Shown here one piece after another: positions 51,056 to 60,178 of a DNA stretch of 64,000 nucleotides. Origin of the DNA: 20CM-2-55-15 sp963738025 (GTDB lineage: Bacteria > Acidobacteriota > Terriglobia > 20CM-2-55-15). Under the pieces are notes generated by a model that worked only from the letters and a program-made list of their open reading frames with translations, was not told the origin of the DNA and did no database searches. The stretch is from assembly GCA_963738025.1 (NCBI GenBank), contig CAVTWA010000011.1:372001-436000 (forward strand). The letters run 5' to 3'. The position numbers were made by a program, and so were the translations under genes. Numbering within the stretch: the stretch's first letter is position 1; each line of letters opens with the position of its first letter.

Positions 51056-54000
51056 TTAAGACATTTCAACCAGATTGAGTTCCGCCTCGAGAGCGGCATC
51101 CCGTTCTTCCTCTTCGAGACGGCGCTCCTGGTTTACTGGAGGCCTCGTCCGCAGATAAGAATAAATAATTGGAACGATGAAAAGCGTCGTTACGGTTGCA
51201 CCAAGCAGCCCGCCGATTACCGCCCGCCCCAGCGGCGCATTCTGCTCTCCGCCCTCACCCAGGCTGAGCGCCATGGGGAGCATACCGAGAATCATTGCCG
51301 AAGCAGTCATCAGGACGGGCCGGATACGGGCATAACCGGCCGAAAGCATCGCCTCACGTGCAGATTCGATTGTTGCCCGTTCGTCATTTGCGAAAGTAAC
51401 CATGAGAATGCTGTTGGCGGTGGCGACACCGATACACATGATCGCCCCCATCAAAGACGGGACGCTCAACGTGGTGCCAGTTACGAATAACATCCATAGA
51501 ATCCCGGCCAGCGCGCCTGGCAGGGCAGTCAGAATGATGAAGGGATCGAGCCAGGATTGAAAGTTCACCGCCATCAAGAGATACACCAGCACCACTGCAA
51601 AGACCAATCCAAGCCCAAGCCTGAAAAATGAGGTCCGCATCGTTTCGTATTCTCCCCGCAGGGTGAGCGTTGTTCCGCGGGGAAGTCGTGGTGTTTCTTC
51701 TTTTATGATCTTTTCGACCTCTTTACCAAGGCTTCCCAGATCACGGCGATCGACATTTGCGTAAACATCGAAAACCGGCGCGACATTGTAATGGTTGATG
51801 ATCACAGGCCCGTAGCTGCGTGTGACGTCAACCAGATTCGACAGCAACTGCGTCGCTCCATTGATCGCTCCTGGATTGCCATATGCCAGCGAAGATGCGC
51901 TCGGTGATGCGCCAACGGAAGCATTGCCTCCCCCGGATGAGCCGGCAAGCGAGCCCGGCGTCGTCGAAAGCACGCTACTGTTCGCTGCGGTGACGGGAGT
52001 GCGCAGCAGTTCGTCCAGAGAATCGATCCGATACTGCGACGTCTGGACGCCAACGTTATAGCTGACGCCGTTAGCCGGATTAAGCCAGAAGCTGGGAGCG
52101 ACCTGGTTGTTCCCGCTGAGCGAAATCAGCATGCTGCTCGACACATCCCGCTGCGTCAGGCCAAGCTGTCCGGCCTTGACGCGATCGACGTTCAGGTTCA
52201 GTTGCGGTTGCTGAAATACCTGGTGGACATGAACGTCGGCGGCGCCCGGAATGGCGGCGATTCGGTCGCGCAATTTCTGCGCGACTTTGAAATTGTTCGC
52301 TGCATCGCGGCCTATCACTTGCAAATCGATCGGAGCCGGCAGGCCGAAATTCAAAATCTGATTGGTGATATTGGCTGGTTCAAAAAAGAACACCATGTCG
52401 GGAAACTTCTCGCCGAGCTTCTTGCGGAGCAGTACTTCGTATTCACGCACCGGCCCGTGATTCTCGCGGTTCAGCGAAATCGTGACTTCTCCGTCGGTGG
52501 CGGCGATATTCGGGACGTCACCCTGCGCGATGCTGCCCCACGCGTTGGGTATTCCGATGTTGTCCAGAATCGTCTCCACTTCGCCGGCCGGGAGAATGTT
52601 CCGGATCTCCTGCTCGACGTCGGCTAAGCGAACTTCGGTTTCTTCTATTCGTGTCCCGGGAGCGGTGCGCGCATGCAGCCGCAGCGTCCCGGCATCGACG
52701 TCGGGAAAGAAGTCCTGGCCGACCAGCCGCAAAAGAAGAAGGGAGCCTAAGGAAAACAGCAGGAAGCCCGCGAGCACCGGAGCGCGGCGTCGCAATGACA
52801 GGTCGAGAAGGCCAAGATAGAAGTAGCGAAGCCGCTCAAAGAGATAATTCATTCCCCGGTGAAGAGTCCACAGGAGACCTTTGCCGCCGTGTCCACCGGC
52901 GTGATAGAGCGCCACTTCACTACGCAGGAGCCGGTGCACCATGGTCGGAACCAGGGTGCGCGACAAAAAATACGACGCCATCATCGCAAATACGACTGCC
53001 ATTGCAAGCGGCGTAAACAGATAACGGGCGGTCCCGGTCAGCAGAAGGACCGGCACGAAGACGATGCAAATGGCCAGCGTGGAAACAAACGTCGGCACCG
53101 CAATCTGCGAAGCGCCGTCGAGCACTGCGCGGACAAGCGGCTTCTTCATGGCGAGATTTCGATGGGTGTTTTCGATTTCGACCGTCGCGTCATCGACCAG
53201 AATGCCAACCGCTAATGCGAGGCCGCCCAGTGTCATGACGTTGATCGTCTCGCCGAGTAAACTGAGAATACAAATCGAAGTCAGGATCGAAAGGGGTATC
53301 GAAATACAAACGATGAGGGTGCTCCGCCAGCTTCCCAGAAACAGAAGGATAACCATGCCCGTGAGTAAAGCGGCGATCAGCGTCTCGCGAACCACCCCGG
53401 CGATTGCCGATCGAACAAATAGCGATTGATCGCCGAAAACCGACAGATCTAAAGGTTGAGGAATATTGTCCATCACTTTGGGCAATGCGGCCTTGATCGC
53501 GTTGACGATGGACAGCGTCGATGCATTTCCGTTTCGCGTCACGGTCAGCAGGACGCCCCGAGAGCCGTTCGTTCGCACGATGTTTTGCTGCGGAACGAAT
53601 CCGTCGTGAACGGTAGCGACATCCTTCATGTAGACGGTGGCGCCGTTTACCGTCTTGATCGGAAGATCGTTGAATTCGGCAAGAACCGCAGGGCTGCTGT
53701 TCAGCCGCACCGGGTACTCGTTCGCTGCAAACTTCGCAGTTCCAGCCGGAAGGATGAGGTTCTGAAGGTTCAAGGCGTTCGAGACATCGATCGGCGAGAG
53801 TTGTTTGGCGTAGAGTTCGTTGATATTCAAGTCGACGACGATCTGCCGGTTCTTACCGCCAAACGGATAAGAAATGTTAGCGCCCTGAACGATCGCAAGC
53901 GGATTCCGGATGAAATTCTGCGCCAGGTCGAAGATTTCCTGTTCCTGAAGCTTTTTACTGCTCAGACCGAGCTGCAGGATCGGCACGCTTGCCGCATCGT

Positions 54001-54394
54001 ATTTCAAAACCTGAGGCGGGAACGTCCCGGGGGGCATGTTGCGCACCTGAACCTGGCACTGCGTCACGATCTGGGACAGCGCCAGATCGACTGCGACGTT
54101 CGGGTGGAAATACACACGAACGACGGAAATGCTCTGGTGCGACTGGGACTCGATATGTTCGATGCCGATGACGTTCGATGTGAGAGCGCGCTCGAAATTG
54201 GTGACGATCCGGCTCTCCATCTCTTCCGGAGACAGGCCGTTGTATTGCCATACGATGCTGACGACCGGTATATCGATATACGGAAAAATATCGACCGGCA
54301 AAGTCGCAATGGCAACTCCGCCCAGAATAGCGATCAGCACCGCCATCACTACGAACGTGTAGGGGCGCCGAAGCGCCAATCTTACGATCCACAT
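51056..54394 (-). CDS. RND-family efflux pump (AcrB/CzcA superfamily)
   Basis: A 1112-residue inner-membrane proton antiporter. Twelve-helix architecture is suggested by the TM1 segment (RRPYTFVVMAVLIAILGGVAIATL), the long periplasmic loops and the TM4 region with GGLALAVGILVDDATVEIEN (proton-relay DD-type motif). LRGEYETMRTSFFRLGLGLVFAVVLVYL comes later. A Ser/Gly-rich insert at about 805-850 (GSLAGSSGGGNASVGASPSASS) lengthens the second periplasmic loop and is unusual in the family. It is first in the pair with the adaptor gene. Metal or drug substrate cannot be assigned from sequence. Confidence 0.93.
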   Translation of the reverse strand: MWIVRLALRRPYTFVVMAVLIAILGGVAIATLPVDIFPYIDIPVVSIVWQYNGLSPEEMESRIVTNFERALTSNVIGIEHIESQSHQSISVVRVYFHPNVAVDLALSQIVTQCQVQVRNMPPGTFPPQVLKYDAASVPILQLGLSSKKLQEQEIFDLAQNFIRNPLAIVQGANISYPFGGKNRQIVVDLNINELYAKQLSPIDVSNALNLQNLILPAGTAKFAANEYPVRLNSSPAVLAEFNDLPIKTVNGATVYMKDVATVHDGFVPQQNIVRTNGSRGVLLTVTRNGNASTLSIVNAIKAALPKVMDNIPQPLDLSVFGDQSLFVRSAIAGVVRETLIAALLTGMVILLFLGSWRSTLIVCISIPLSILTSICILSLLGETINVMTLGGLALAVGILVDDATVEIENTHRNLAMKKPLVRAVLDGASQIAVPTFVSTLAICIVFVPVLLLTGTARYLFTPLAMAVVFAMMASYFLSRTLVPTMVHRLLRSEVALYHAGGHGGKGLLWTLHRGMNYLFERLRYFYLGLLDLSLRRRAPVLAGFLLFSLGSLLLLRLVGQDFFPDVDAGTLRLHARTAPGTRIEETEVRLADVEQEIRNILPAGEVETILDNIGIPNAWGSIAQGDVPNIAATDGEVTISLNRENHGPVREYEVLLRKKLGEKFPDMVFFFEPANITNQILNFGLPAPIDLQVIGRDAANNFKVAQKLRDRIAAIPGAADVHVHQVFQQPQLNLNVDRVKAGQLGLTQRDVSSSMLISLSGNNQVAPSFWLNPANGVSYNVGVQTSQYRIDSLDELLRTPVTAANSSVLSTTPGSLAGSSGGGNASVGASPSASSLAYGNPGAINGATQLLSNLVDVTRSYGPVIINHYNVAPVFDVYANVDRRDLGSLGKEVEKIIKEETPRLPRGTTLTLRGEYETMRTSFFRLGLGLVFAVVLVYLLMAVNFQSWLDPFIILTALPGALAGILWMLFVTGTTLSVPSLMGAIMCIGVATANSILMVTFANDERATIESAREAMLSAGYARIRPVLMTASAMILGMLPMALSLGEGGEQNAPLGRAVIGGLLGATVTTLFIVPIIYSYLRTRPPVNQERRLEEEERDAALEAELNLVEMS

Positions 54395-54444
54395 AATCCG
54401 TGAAAACTTTTATCGTACCAGAGCCAGCAGGATCAACCCGATCT

Positions 54445-54762
54445 TTATGCTTCGATAATGACGTCCGGGTCATCGATGACTTTGTCGTCGTTATCGTGCA
54501 CTTCATAACGGAATTTCACAGGGAACGTCGACGGATTGGCCGTGATCGGTCCTGAACTGACGGTTCCGCCTTTCGGAACCGTGAATGTCGTGCTGGCAAA
54601 AGGGCTCGTCGAGAGGAACACCACTTTCCATGGTCCTCCTTGTCCGACGGCTCTCCAGGTGATGGAATCCCCGCCCGACTTGCTGGCGGGCGTACGCGCG
54701 TCCGAATTCGCGATCCAGCCGTTTGGATTGATTTTGATCTCTCTGTTGTTCGGCGTCTGCAT
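54445..54762 (-). CDS. Small beta-rich protein of unknown function
   Basis: The 105-residue protein has a good Shine-Dalgarno (AGGAGA 5 bases before ATG 54762). The sequence is beta-rich (WKVVFLSTSPFASTTFTV, PVKFRYEVHDNDDKVIDDPDVII) with an acidic C-terminus and no signal peptide. Small proteins with the KFRYEV-D-D-DVIIE end recur in Acidobacteriota; no function is known to me. It lies 15 bases after the Ser/Thr kinase stop and 50 before the RND gene, so it may be co-transcribed with the kinase. Confidence 0.65.
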   Translation of the reverse strand: MQTPNNREIKINPNGWIANSDARTPASKSGGDSITWRAVGQGGPWKVVFLSTSPFASTTFTVPKGGTVSSGPITANPSTFPVKFRYEVHDNDDKVIDDPDVIIEA

Positions 54763-54777
54763 TGTATCTCCTATAGG

Positions 54778-57417
54778 TTAGTTTCCGCGCAGCAGCTGTT
54801 GAAAACGGGCATTGCCCCACAATGAATCGAAATTCGGTGCATCTCGAATAGTCGTCGGCGAATAGTCGGAACCAACTGCTTTTTCCAGCCATTCCAACGT
54901 CTTATTCACATCTTTGAACTGGTTGTAAACGACAGCGGCCTTGTATCGGACTTCGGGATCCGCTGGGGCGATGGCCAGGGCAGACTGGATGCGCATGAGC
55001 GCAGCCTCTTCATCCCCCTTCATCGCGTGATAGCTGGCAAGCTGGGCCAGAATACCGGCGTCGCGCGGATTCACTTTCAATTGTTCTTCAGCGAGCGGTA
55101 TCGCGCGGTCATACGCGGCAGCGGCCAGCGATCGTTTTCCCGGAGTCCAGTAGTACGCATCGCCAAGGTTTCCCCAGATTACGTGATTCTTATCGTTGAG
55201 GTTCGCTGCCTGCTCAAACGTTTGCGAGGACTCCTCGAAGCGTCGCCGGCCAAAGTAGGCCATCCCCAGGTTCGAGTAAGCGGCCGCCGTCGGCCGCATG
55301 GCGGTGGATTTTTCAAACATGGGAATAGCGTCGGCATAGCGCCCCATCTTGATGTAAGCGCCGCCGAGATTGCTGTAGCCATACAGACAGTCCGGCGCGA
55401 GCGCAATCACCTGCTGGAACATGTGGACCGCATCATCGTAGCGCGCCAGGTCGTAGTAATAAGCACCGAGACGGTTGTAATTGGCCCAGTAGTGAGGCCG
55501 CAGTGCGATCGCCCGCTTGAATGTCTCTTCGGCTTCGGCGTGGCTGAAGAACTGCTGAGTGTGCGCCAGTTCCCGGTATAAGTCATCGTTGGTGGGTTCG
55601 ATCTCGACCGCGCGCCGGAACTCCGCCGCCCCCTCCTGGTAATGGCCCGTTGTCCGGTACACATTGCCCAGACAACTATGCGCCGCAGGAAGTCTATCGT
55701 CAGAACGGATTGCGCGCTGGCAATCGGTTGTCGCCGCCGCGATCCATTTGGGATCCTTACTGGATTCGAACTTTCTCCAGTACGCCTCGCCTTTCGCCGC
55801 GGCCGCCGCGGCATAGTTCGCATCCAGCTGCAATGCCTGATCGAAAAGCGCGATAGCGCGGTCGACATTTTCCGGACGATCGTAATTCTGGAAATAGCCG
55901 CGCGCTTGAAGAAAAGCTTCCCTGGCTGCGGGGTTACTTGTGTCACGCGCGTTCAGAGCCGCTCGTTCGGCAGGCTTCACTTCAAGACCGAGCATTTCGA
56001 CAATCGCTGTGACAAGCTGATCCTGCACCGACAGAATATCCAGCGCCGATGCAGTGATCGTCCTGGTGTCCAGCTGGCGGGCGCTGGCGGTATCGACGAG
56101 ATTGCAATTCACCCTGAGTGTTCCGTTCAACTCTTCGATGGTGCCTGTAACAATCAGATTAGCCCCAACACCCTTGCGTGCATTTTCTGCGGTCTGGATT
56201 TGACGGCTTCGTACATCGCTTGCAGGCGCGATCTGCAACGATGGAAGAATCGTGAGGCGCGTGAGTTTCTCCGTTATGGACTCGGTCAGACCGTCCGCGA
56301 GGATCTGCGAGAGGTCCTGCCGGTTCTGCGCCTGGAAGGGAAGTATCGCGACGTTCTTCTTTTCTGGAATGAGGACGGTGCGATTACGAACCGGCACGAC
56401 GAGCAGGCGAAGGGAATTGGACCACCAAACGCCAGCGAGAGTGGCTAACAACAGTGCGGCGACTAATAGGCTCCATGGCGAAAGCCGTCGAACATTGCCA
56501 GGCGCAGGGGGGAGTGGCGATGCCACGGCAAGTCCTGACCCGGCAACGTGGACAAGAATGGACTGTTCACGCAATGCAGCGGCCAGGTCCCGCGTTGATC
56601 CGAAGCGATTTTCTGGATTTTTTTCAAGGCAACGCTCGATTATTCTGCTGAACGATTCAGGCGCCGTATCAAAACCTGGTGTTGGCCGCGCCTCATCCTC
56701 AATGATGGCAGCCAATGTCTGCACTGCACTGTCACGGTGAAAAGGTTTTGCCGTCGTGACCATTTCGTAAAGCAGAGAACCAAACGAGAACTGATCACCG
56801 CGAAAGTCCGATTCGCGGCCGGCAGCCTGTTCGGGAGACATATACTCGACGGTTCCAATGATGGCGCCTGGAGTGGTGTTGGCGCCCATATTGAGGAGTG
56901 TCGATCCATTATCGTCGACGGAAAGCGGCGCGAGATATTTGCCGAGTCCGAAATCCAGAATTTTGGCGAGCCCGTCTTTCGTGATCATCACGTTTTCCGG
57001 TTTGAGATCGCGATGAACCACTCCGGCTTCGTGCGCCTTCGCCAGACCGTCGGCAATTTGCGAGGCCAGCCCGATAATCTCGGCAATGGACATCGGGCCC
57101 TGGTCCATGCGCTGGCGCAAGGTCACGCCATCCACCAATTCCAGAGCGATGTAGGGAATCGAGCCCGACCAGCCGATGTCGTAGACCGTGATAATGTTGG
57201 GGTGGTTCAGGGCGGAGGCGATGCGGGCTTCTTTCTCGAACCGGCCCAGCCGTTCTCTGTCTTTCGCCATCCCTGTCGGCAGAATCTTGATCGCCAGCTC
57301 CCGGCCAAGTCGCGTGTCCCTGGCGCGATACACTTCGCCCATTCCGCCTGCTCCCAGGCGATCCAAGATCTCGTAATGACTTAACTTAGTGTGAGGAGCC
57401 AGAGTCAAGGATTGCAA
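54778..57417 (-). CDS. Membrane Ser/Thr protein kinase with TolB-like and TPR domains
   Basis: An 879-residue kinase. The Hanks-type domain (about 10-275) has GAGGMGEVYRARD (P-loop), the ATP lysine in LAIKIL, the catalytic loop HRDLKPENVM, DFG (ILDFGLGK) and GTVEYMSPEQ. A transmembrane segment follows (LSPWSLLVAALLLATLAGVWW). Next come a TolB/FlgO-like module (VAILPFQAQNRQDLSQILADGLTESITEKL) and at least seven TPRs (AAAKGEAYWRK, GNVYRTTGHYQEGAAEFRRAVEI, YSNLGGAYIKMGRYADAI). This fusion is a hallmark of Acidobacteriota kinases. The start codon is TTG (57415-57417), with AAGG directly upstream; no better start exists. A sensory kinase anchored to the inner membrane is likely. Confidence 0.9.
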   Translation of the reverse strand: MQSLTLAPHTKLSHYEILDRLGAGGMGEVYRARDTRLGRELAIKILPTGMAKDRERLGRFEKEARIASALNHPNIITVYDIGWSGSIPYIALELVDGVTLRQRMDQGPMSIAEIIGLASQIADGLAKAHEAGVVHRDLKPENVMITKDGLAKILDFGLGKYLAPLSVDDNGSTLLNMGANTTPGAIIGTVEYMSPEQAAGRESDFRGDQFSFGSLLYEMVTTAKPFHRDSAVQTLAAIIEDEARPTPGFDTAPESFSRIIERCLEKNPENRFGSTRDLAAALREQSILVHVAGSGLAVASPLPPAPGNVRRLSPWSLLVAALLLATLAGVWWSNSLRLLVVPVRNRTVLIPEKKNVAILPFQAQNRQDLSQILADGLTESITEKLTRLTILPSLQIAPASDVRSRQIQTAENARKGVGANLIVTGTIEELNGTLRVNCNLVDTASARQLDTRTITASALDILSVQDQLVTAIVEMLGLEVKPAERAALNARDTSNPAAREAFLQARGYFQNYDRPENVDRAIALFDQALQLDANYAAAAAAKGEAYWRKFESSKDPKWIAAATTDCQRAIRSDDRLPAAHSCLGNVYRTTGHYQEGAAEFRRAVEIEPTNDDLYRELAHTQQFFSHAEAEETFKRAIALRPHYWANYNRLGAYYYDLARYDDAVHMFQQVIALAPDCLYGYSNLGGAYIKMGRYADAIPMFEKSTAMRPTAAAYSNLGMAYFGRRRFEESSQTFEQAANLNDKNHVIWGNLGDAYYWTPGKRSLAAAAYDRAIPLAEEQLKVNPRDAGILAQLASYHAMKGDEEAALMRIQSALAIAPADPEVRYKAAVVYNQFKDVNKTLEWLEKAVGSDYSPTTIRDAPNFDSLWGNARFQQLLRGN

Positions 57418-57598
57418 CCTTCGCTTAAAGGGGTCGGCCGATGCTAACGGTAGACCTTAGATTTGGTCAAGAAAACTTGCTCTTCTTGTACGCTGGGACG
57501 GATCGACTGGCGGGCGCTGGTGTACAAATTACTTGTAAGTTGGTGCTACAATTGAGATTATTGGCGACCCTGGTGAGAAGAAGAGGAGAAAGGCCAGC

Positions 57599-58465
57599 AT
57601 GAGAGCTATTTGGAAAGGCAACATCAGCTTCGCACTCGTTTCCATCCCGATTTCTCTCTTTAGCGCGACCCGGAGAAATGAGCTTTCGTTTCACTACCTC
57701 CATAAGAAGGATATGAGTCCCGTCTCGTACAAAAGATTTTGTGATGGCGAGAATGTGGAGGTCCCGTGGGAAGAGATCACACGCGGCTACGAGTACGAGA
57801 AAGACCGCTATATCGAAATCACAGACGAGGATCTGGACAAAGCGGATATCGAGTTGTCCAAAACCATCGCGATTCAAGAATTTGTTCAGGAGAGCGAAAT
57901 CGATCCAGTGTTCTTCGACAAACCGTATTACCTCGAGCCTCAAAAAGGCGGCGAACGAGCCTACGCGTTGATGCGCGACGCCCTGGCGCAGTCCAAAAAG
58001 GTCGGTATCGCCAAAGTCGTTTTGAAGTCGCGTGAACATCTGGCGGCGGTAAAAACTGTGGGCGATATGATGACGCTGCAGACGATGCGTTTCTCACACG
58101 AGATTGTCGACGCGGGATCACTCAATCTTCCTAAAGCGGCGGACGTCTCCAAGAAGGAAATGGAGTTGGCGAATACGCTGATCAACTCGATGTCGGACAA
58201 ATTCGATCCCGTCAAATACCGAGACGATTACTACGACAAAGTCCTGGAAATCATTCAGATGAAGGTCGCCGGCGTCGCCCCTCAAGCAACTGCCGCAAAA
58301 GGACCGGGGCCTGCCAAAGTCGTCGATCTGATGGAGATTCTCAAGCAAAGCCTCAACGAAACGAAAAAAGGCCGGAACTCACGCCCTTCAGCGGTGGAGG
58401 AGGAGACCGTCGTTGCTGGGGATGGCCATTCTGGCAAGCCGAAGAAAACGAGCAAAGCCCGGTGA
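57599..58465 (+). CDS. ku: Bacterial Ku protein
   Basis: A 288-residue Ku with the conserved start MRAIWKGNISFALVSIPI and the bridge-region sequence HKKDMSPVSYKRFC. The core beta-barrel has EPQKGGERAYALMRDAL, REHLAAVKTVGDMMTLQTMRF and a C-terminal helical arm that ends Lys-rich (GKPKKTSKAR). It binds DNA double-strand ends and recruits ligase LigD in bacterial non-homologous end joining. AGGAGAAAGG precedes the ATG. No ligD gene lies in this window. It is the first gene on the plus strand after the convergent kinase, followed by a repeat element and the YggS-like gene. Confidence 0.94.
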   Translation: MRAIWKGNISFALVSIPISLFSATRRNELSFHYLHKKDMSPVSYKRFCDGENVEVPWEEITRGYEYEKDRYIEITDEDLDKADIELSKTIAIQEFVQESEIDPVFFDKPYYLEPQKGGERAYALMRDALAQSKKVGIAKVVLKSREHLAAVKTVGDMMTLQTMRFSHEIVDAGSLNLPKAADVSKKEMELANTLINSMSDKFDPVKYRDDYYDKVLEIIQMKVAGVAPQATAAKGPGPAKVVDLMEILKQSLNETKKGRNSRPSAVEEETVVAGDGHSGKPKKTSKAR

Positions 58466-58502
58466 CAACTGGATAGAGAGTGCAGTTCGGGTGTCTTGCA
58501 GT

Positions 58503-58608
58503 CCCCGCCTAAGCTAGGCGGGGACTGGTGATACCGTTCACCAAACCAGGTTTACATGGCATCCACTCTGTTGTTCCCGTTCATTCTGTCTTAGACACGT
58601 ATGGGAAT
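58503..58608. repeat. Dispersed repeat with right-hand arms (stem 58503-58523)
   Basis: The stem reads CCCCGCCTAA-G-CTAGGCGGGG (one mismatch in the arm). It is followed by AGGTTTACATGGCATCCACT and CATTCTGTCTTAGACACGT, the best-preserved copy of the two downstream arms. This copy lets the arms at 1075-1160 (minus) and 63060-63128 be identified. It sits in the 159-base gap between ku and the yggS-like gene. Confidence 0.85.
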
Positions 58609-58623
58609 AAGACGCCTCCGTAC

Positions 58624-59283
58624 ATGACCTACGTTCGGGAAAACGTCCTTCGAGTTTTAGATCACATTCAGGCTGCGGCGGTCCGCGCGGGCCGCTCGCC
58701 GGACGCGGTCAAGCTTATCGCTGTTACAAAAACCGTGGCGCCAGACCATATTCGCGAAGCCGTGGACGCCGGCATTCGCAATATCGGTGAAAACCGCCTG
58801 CAGGAAGCGCTGCCCAAACGGCAGGCGCTTCGTGAACTGCCGCTCACCTGGCACTTCATCGGTCATTTGCAAACGAACAAGGCGAGGAAAGCCACTGAAA
58901 ATTTCGACTGGATTCATTGTCTCGACCGTCCGGACCTTGGAGCAAAGCTGAGCCAGGTCGCCACCAGCCGTTTACCGGTTCTAATCGAGGTCAAGCTTCA
59001 CGACGAACCGACGAAATCCGGAGTGGGCGAGTCCGAACTTCCCACATTGGTTGAACAACTCGGCCACTACGAAAACCTCGAGTTACGCGGACTCATGGCG
59101 ATTCCGCCCTTTTTTGATAACCCCGAAGATGTGCGACCCTACTTTCGGAGACTTCACAACCTCGCCGAGCGCTTCCAGCTCCCGGAGTTATCCATGGGGA
59201 TGAGTCACGATTTCGAGGTCGCCATCGAAGAGGGTGCGACAATGGTCCGCATCGGTTCGGCATTATTCGGCGACAGGGCGTAA
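58624..59283 (+). CDS. yggS: YggS-family pyridoxal-phosphate homeostasis protein
   Basis: The 219-residue protein has a fold type III PLP barrel with the PLP lysine K36 (LIAVTKTV). Conserved segments are IGENRLQEALPK, WHFIGHLQTNK, LEVKLHDEPTKSGV and SMGMSHDFEVAIEEGATMVRIGSALFG. It binds PLP and keeps its level in balance rather than acting as an enzyme. ATG 58624 matches the family start; the frame continues upstream to 58528 through the repeat arm, which is not part of the protein. The YggU-like gene follows after 18 bases, an arrangement also seen in other bacteria. Confidence 0.9.
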   Translation: MTYVRENVLRVLDHIQAAAVRAGRSPDAVKLIAVTKTVAPDHIREAVDAGIRNIGENRLQEALPKRQALRELPLTWHFIGHLQTNKARKATENFDWIHCLDRPDLGAKLSQVATSRLPVLIEVKLHDEPTKSGVGESELPTLVEQLGHYENLELRGLMAIPPFFDNPEDVRPYFRRLHNLAERFQLPELSMGMSHDFEVAIEEGATMVRIGSALFGDRA

Positions 59284-59301
59284 CGCGAGCCTGATCATCC
59301 T

Positions 59302-59571
59302 ATGGTCATCCTTAAAATTCGTGTGATACCCAACGCCAGGAAAACGGAGTTTGCCGGGTATCGCGAAGGCGAATTGGTGTTGCGGTTAAATGCCTCTCCT
59401 GTCGACGGAAAAGCGAACGATGCGGCGCGTGAGTTCGTGGCAAGATATCTGGGCGTCTCCCGCTCCACCGTTCTACTTGTGGGGGGAGAAAGGAGTAGAC
59501 ACAAGATATTTGAGATTGTAGGCTTGAAACGTGCGGACCTCGAAAGGAAACTCGCCGAAATAAACCGCTAA
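59302..59571 (+). CDS. yggU: YggU/DUF167 family protein
   Basis: The 89-residue protein has the DUF167 pattern: KIRVIPNARKTEFAG, LVLRLNASPVDGKANDA, REFVARYLGVSRS and VLLVGGERSRHKIFEIVGL. Its structure is known in the family, its role is not. It stands 18 bases after yggS and its stop overlaps the next start (TAATG), so the three genes are coupled. Confidence 0.88.
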   Translation: MVILKIRVIPNARKTEFAGYREGELVLRLNASPVDGKANDAAREFVARYLGVSRSTVLLVGGERSRHKIFEIVGLKRADLERKLAEINR

Positions 59572-60005
59572 TGGATCAGGCAAACGACCACGTAGCATCG
59601 ACGCCTCAACCGGCTCTAACCCAATCGACACCGAAGAATATGGCCGCAACGCTCGCTATCTGTTTGGGCGGCTGGCTTGTTCCCGGGCTTGCACATATTC
59701 TCATCGGGCGCTGGATACGAGGGTTGATTTTCGCGGCCTGTGTGCTTCTGATGTTCGCGCTTGGGCTGGGAATGCACGGGAAACTCTATGATCTGGAGTT
59801 TGACGAACCACTTCACATCTTTGCGTTCATTGCCAACATCGGAGCCGGTCTTCCGTATTGGATTGCGGAACACTTCAACCTCGGTATCGGAACGATGAAC
59901 TGGCCCAGTTACGACTATGGAACGACCTATCTCTGGGTGTGCGGTTTGTTGAATTACCTGGTCATTCTCGATGCCTTCGACATCGCCCAGGGACGGAAGC
60001 CATGA
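59571..60005 (+). CDS. Membrane protein, DUF6677-like
   Basis: A 144-residue membrane protein with about four hydrophobic segments: ATLAICLGGWLVPGLAHILIG, GLIFAACVLLMFALGLGM, HIFAFIANIGAGLPYWIA and TYLWVCGLLNYLVILDAFDIA. The segment WLVPGLAHILIGRWIRGL fits DUF6677-type proteins of Acidobacteriota. The first base of its ATG is the last base of the yggU stop. The small membrane gene starts within its stop (ATGA). The function is unknown. Confidence 0.78.
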   Translation: MDQANDHVASTPQPALTQSTPKNMAATLAICLGGWLVPGLAHILIGRWIRGLIFAACVLLMFALGLGMHGKLYDLEFDEPLHIFAFIANIGAGLPYWIAEHFNLGIGTMNWPSYDYGTTYLWVCGLLNYLVILDAFDIAQGRKP

Positions 60006-60178
60006 TTTTCTCCCATTTCACGGCGCTGGTCGTGTTCGCATTACTTGTCTCGACAGTTTTCGCGCTGATCACAAAAAGCGAGCCGCGCGAACAATTTCGC
60101 TACGGAGTGTTCGTCTTCCTGTCTTTCCTGGCTGTAGCCTTCGTTGTTGGATGGCTCATGTACCCACTTCCGCTGTAA
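60002..60178 (+). CDS. Small two-helix membrane protein
   Basis: A 58-residue protein made almost only of two hydrophobic helices (ALVVFALLVSTVFALI and YGVFVFLSFLAVAFVVGWLMY) separated by KSEPREQFR. ATG 60002 overlaps the previous stop. The frame is open upstream to 59858 but that part overlaps the DUF6677 gene. Its last 23 bases overlap the convergent peptidase gene end (60156-60178). Likely a partner of the preceding membrane protein (inference). Confidence 0.75.
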   Translation: MIFSHFTALVVFALLVSTVFALITKSEPREQFRYGVFVFLSFLAVAFVVGWLMYPLPL

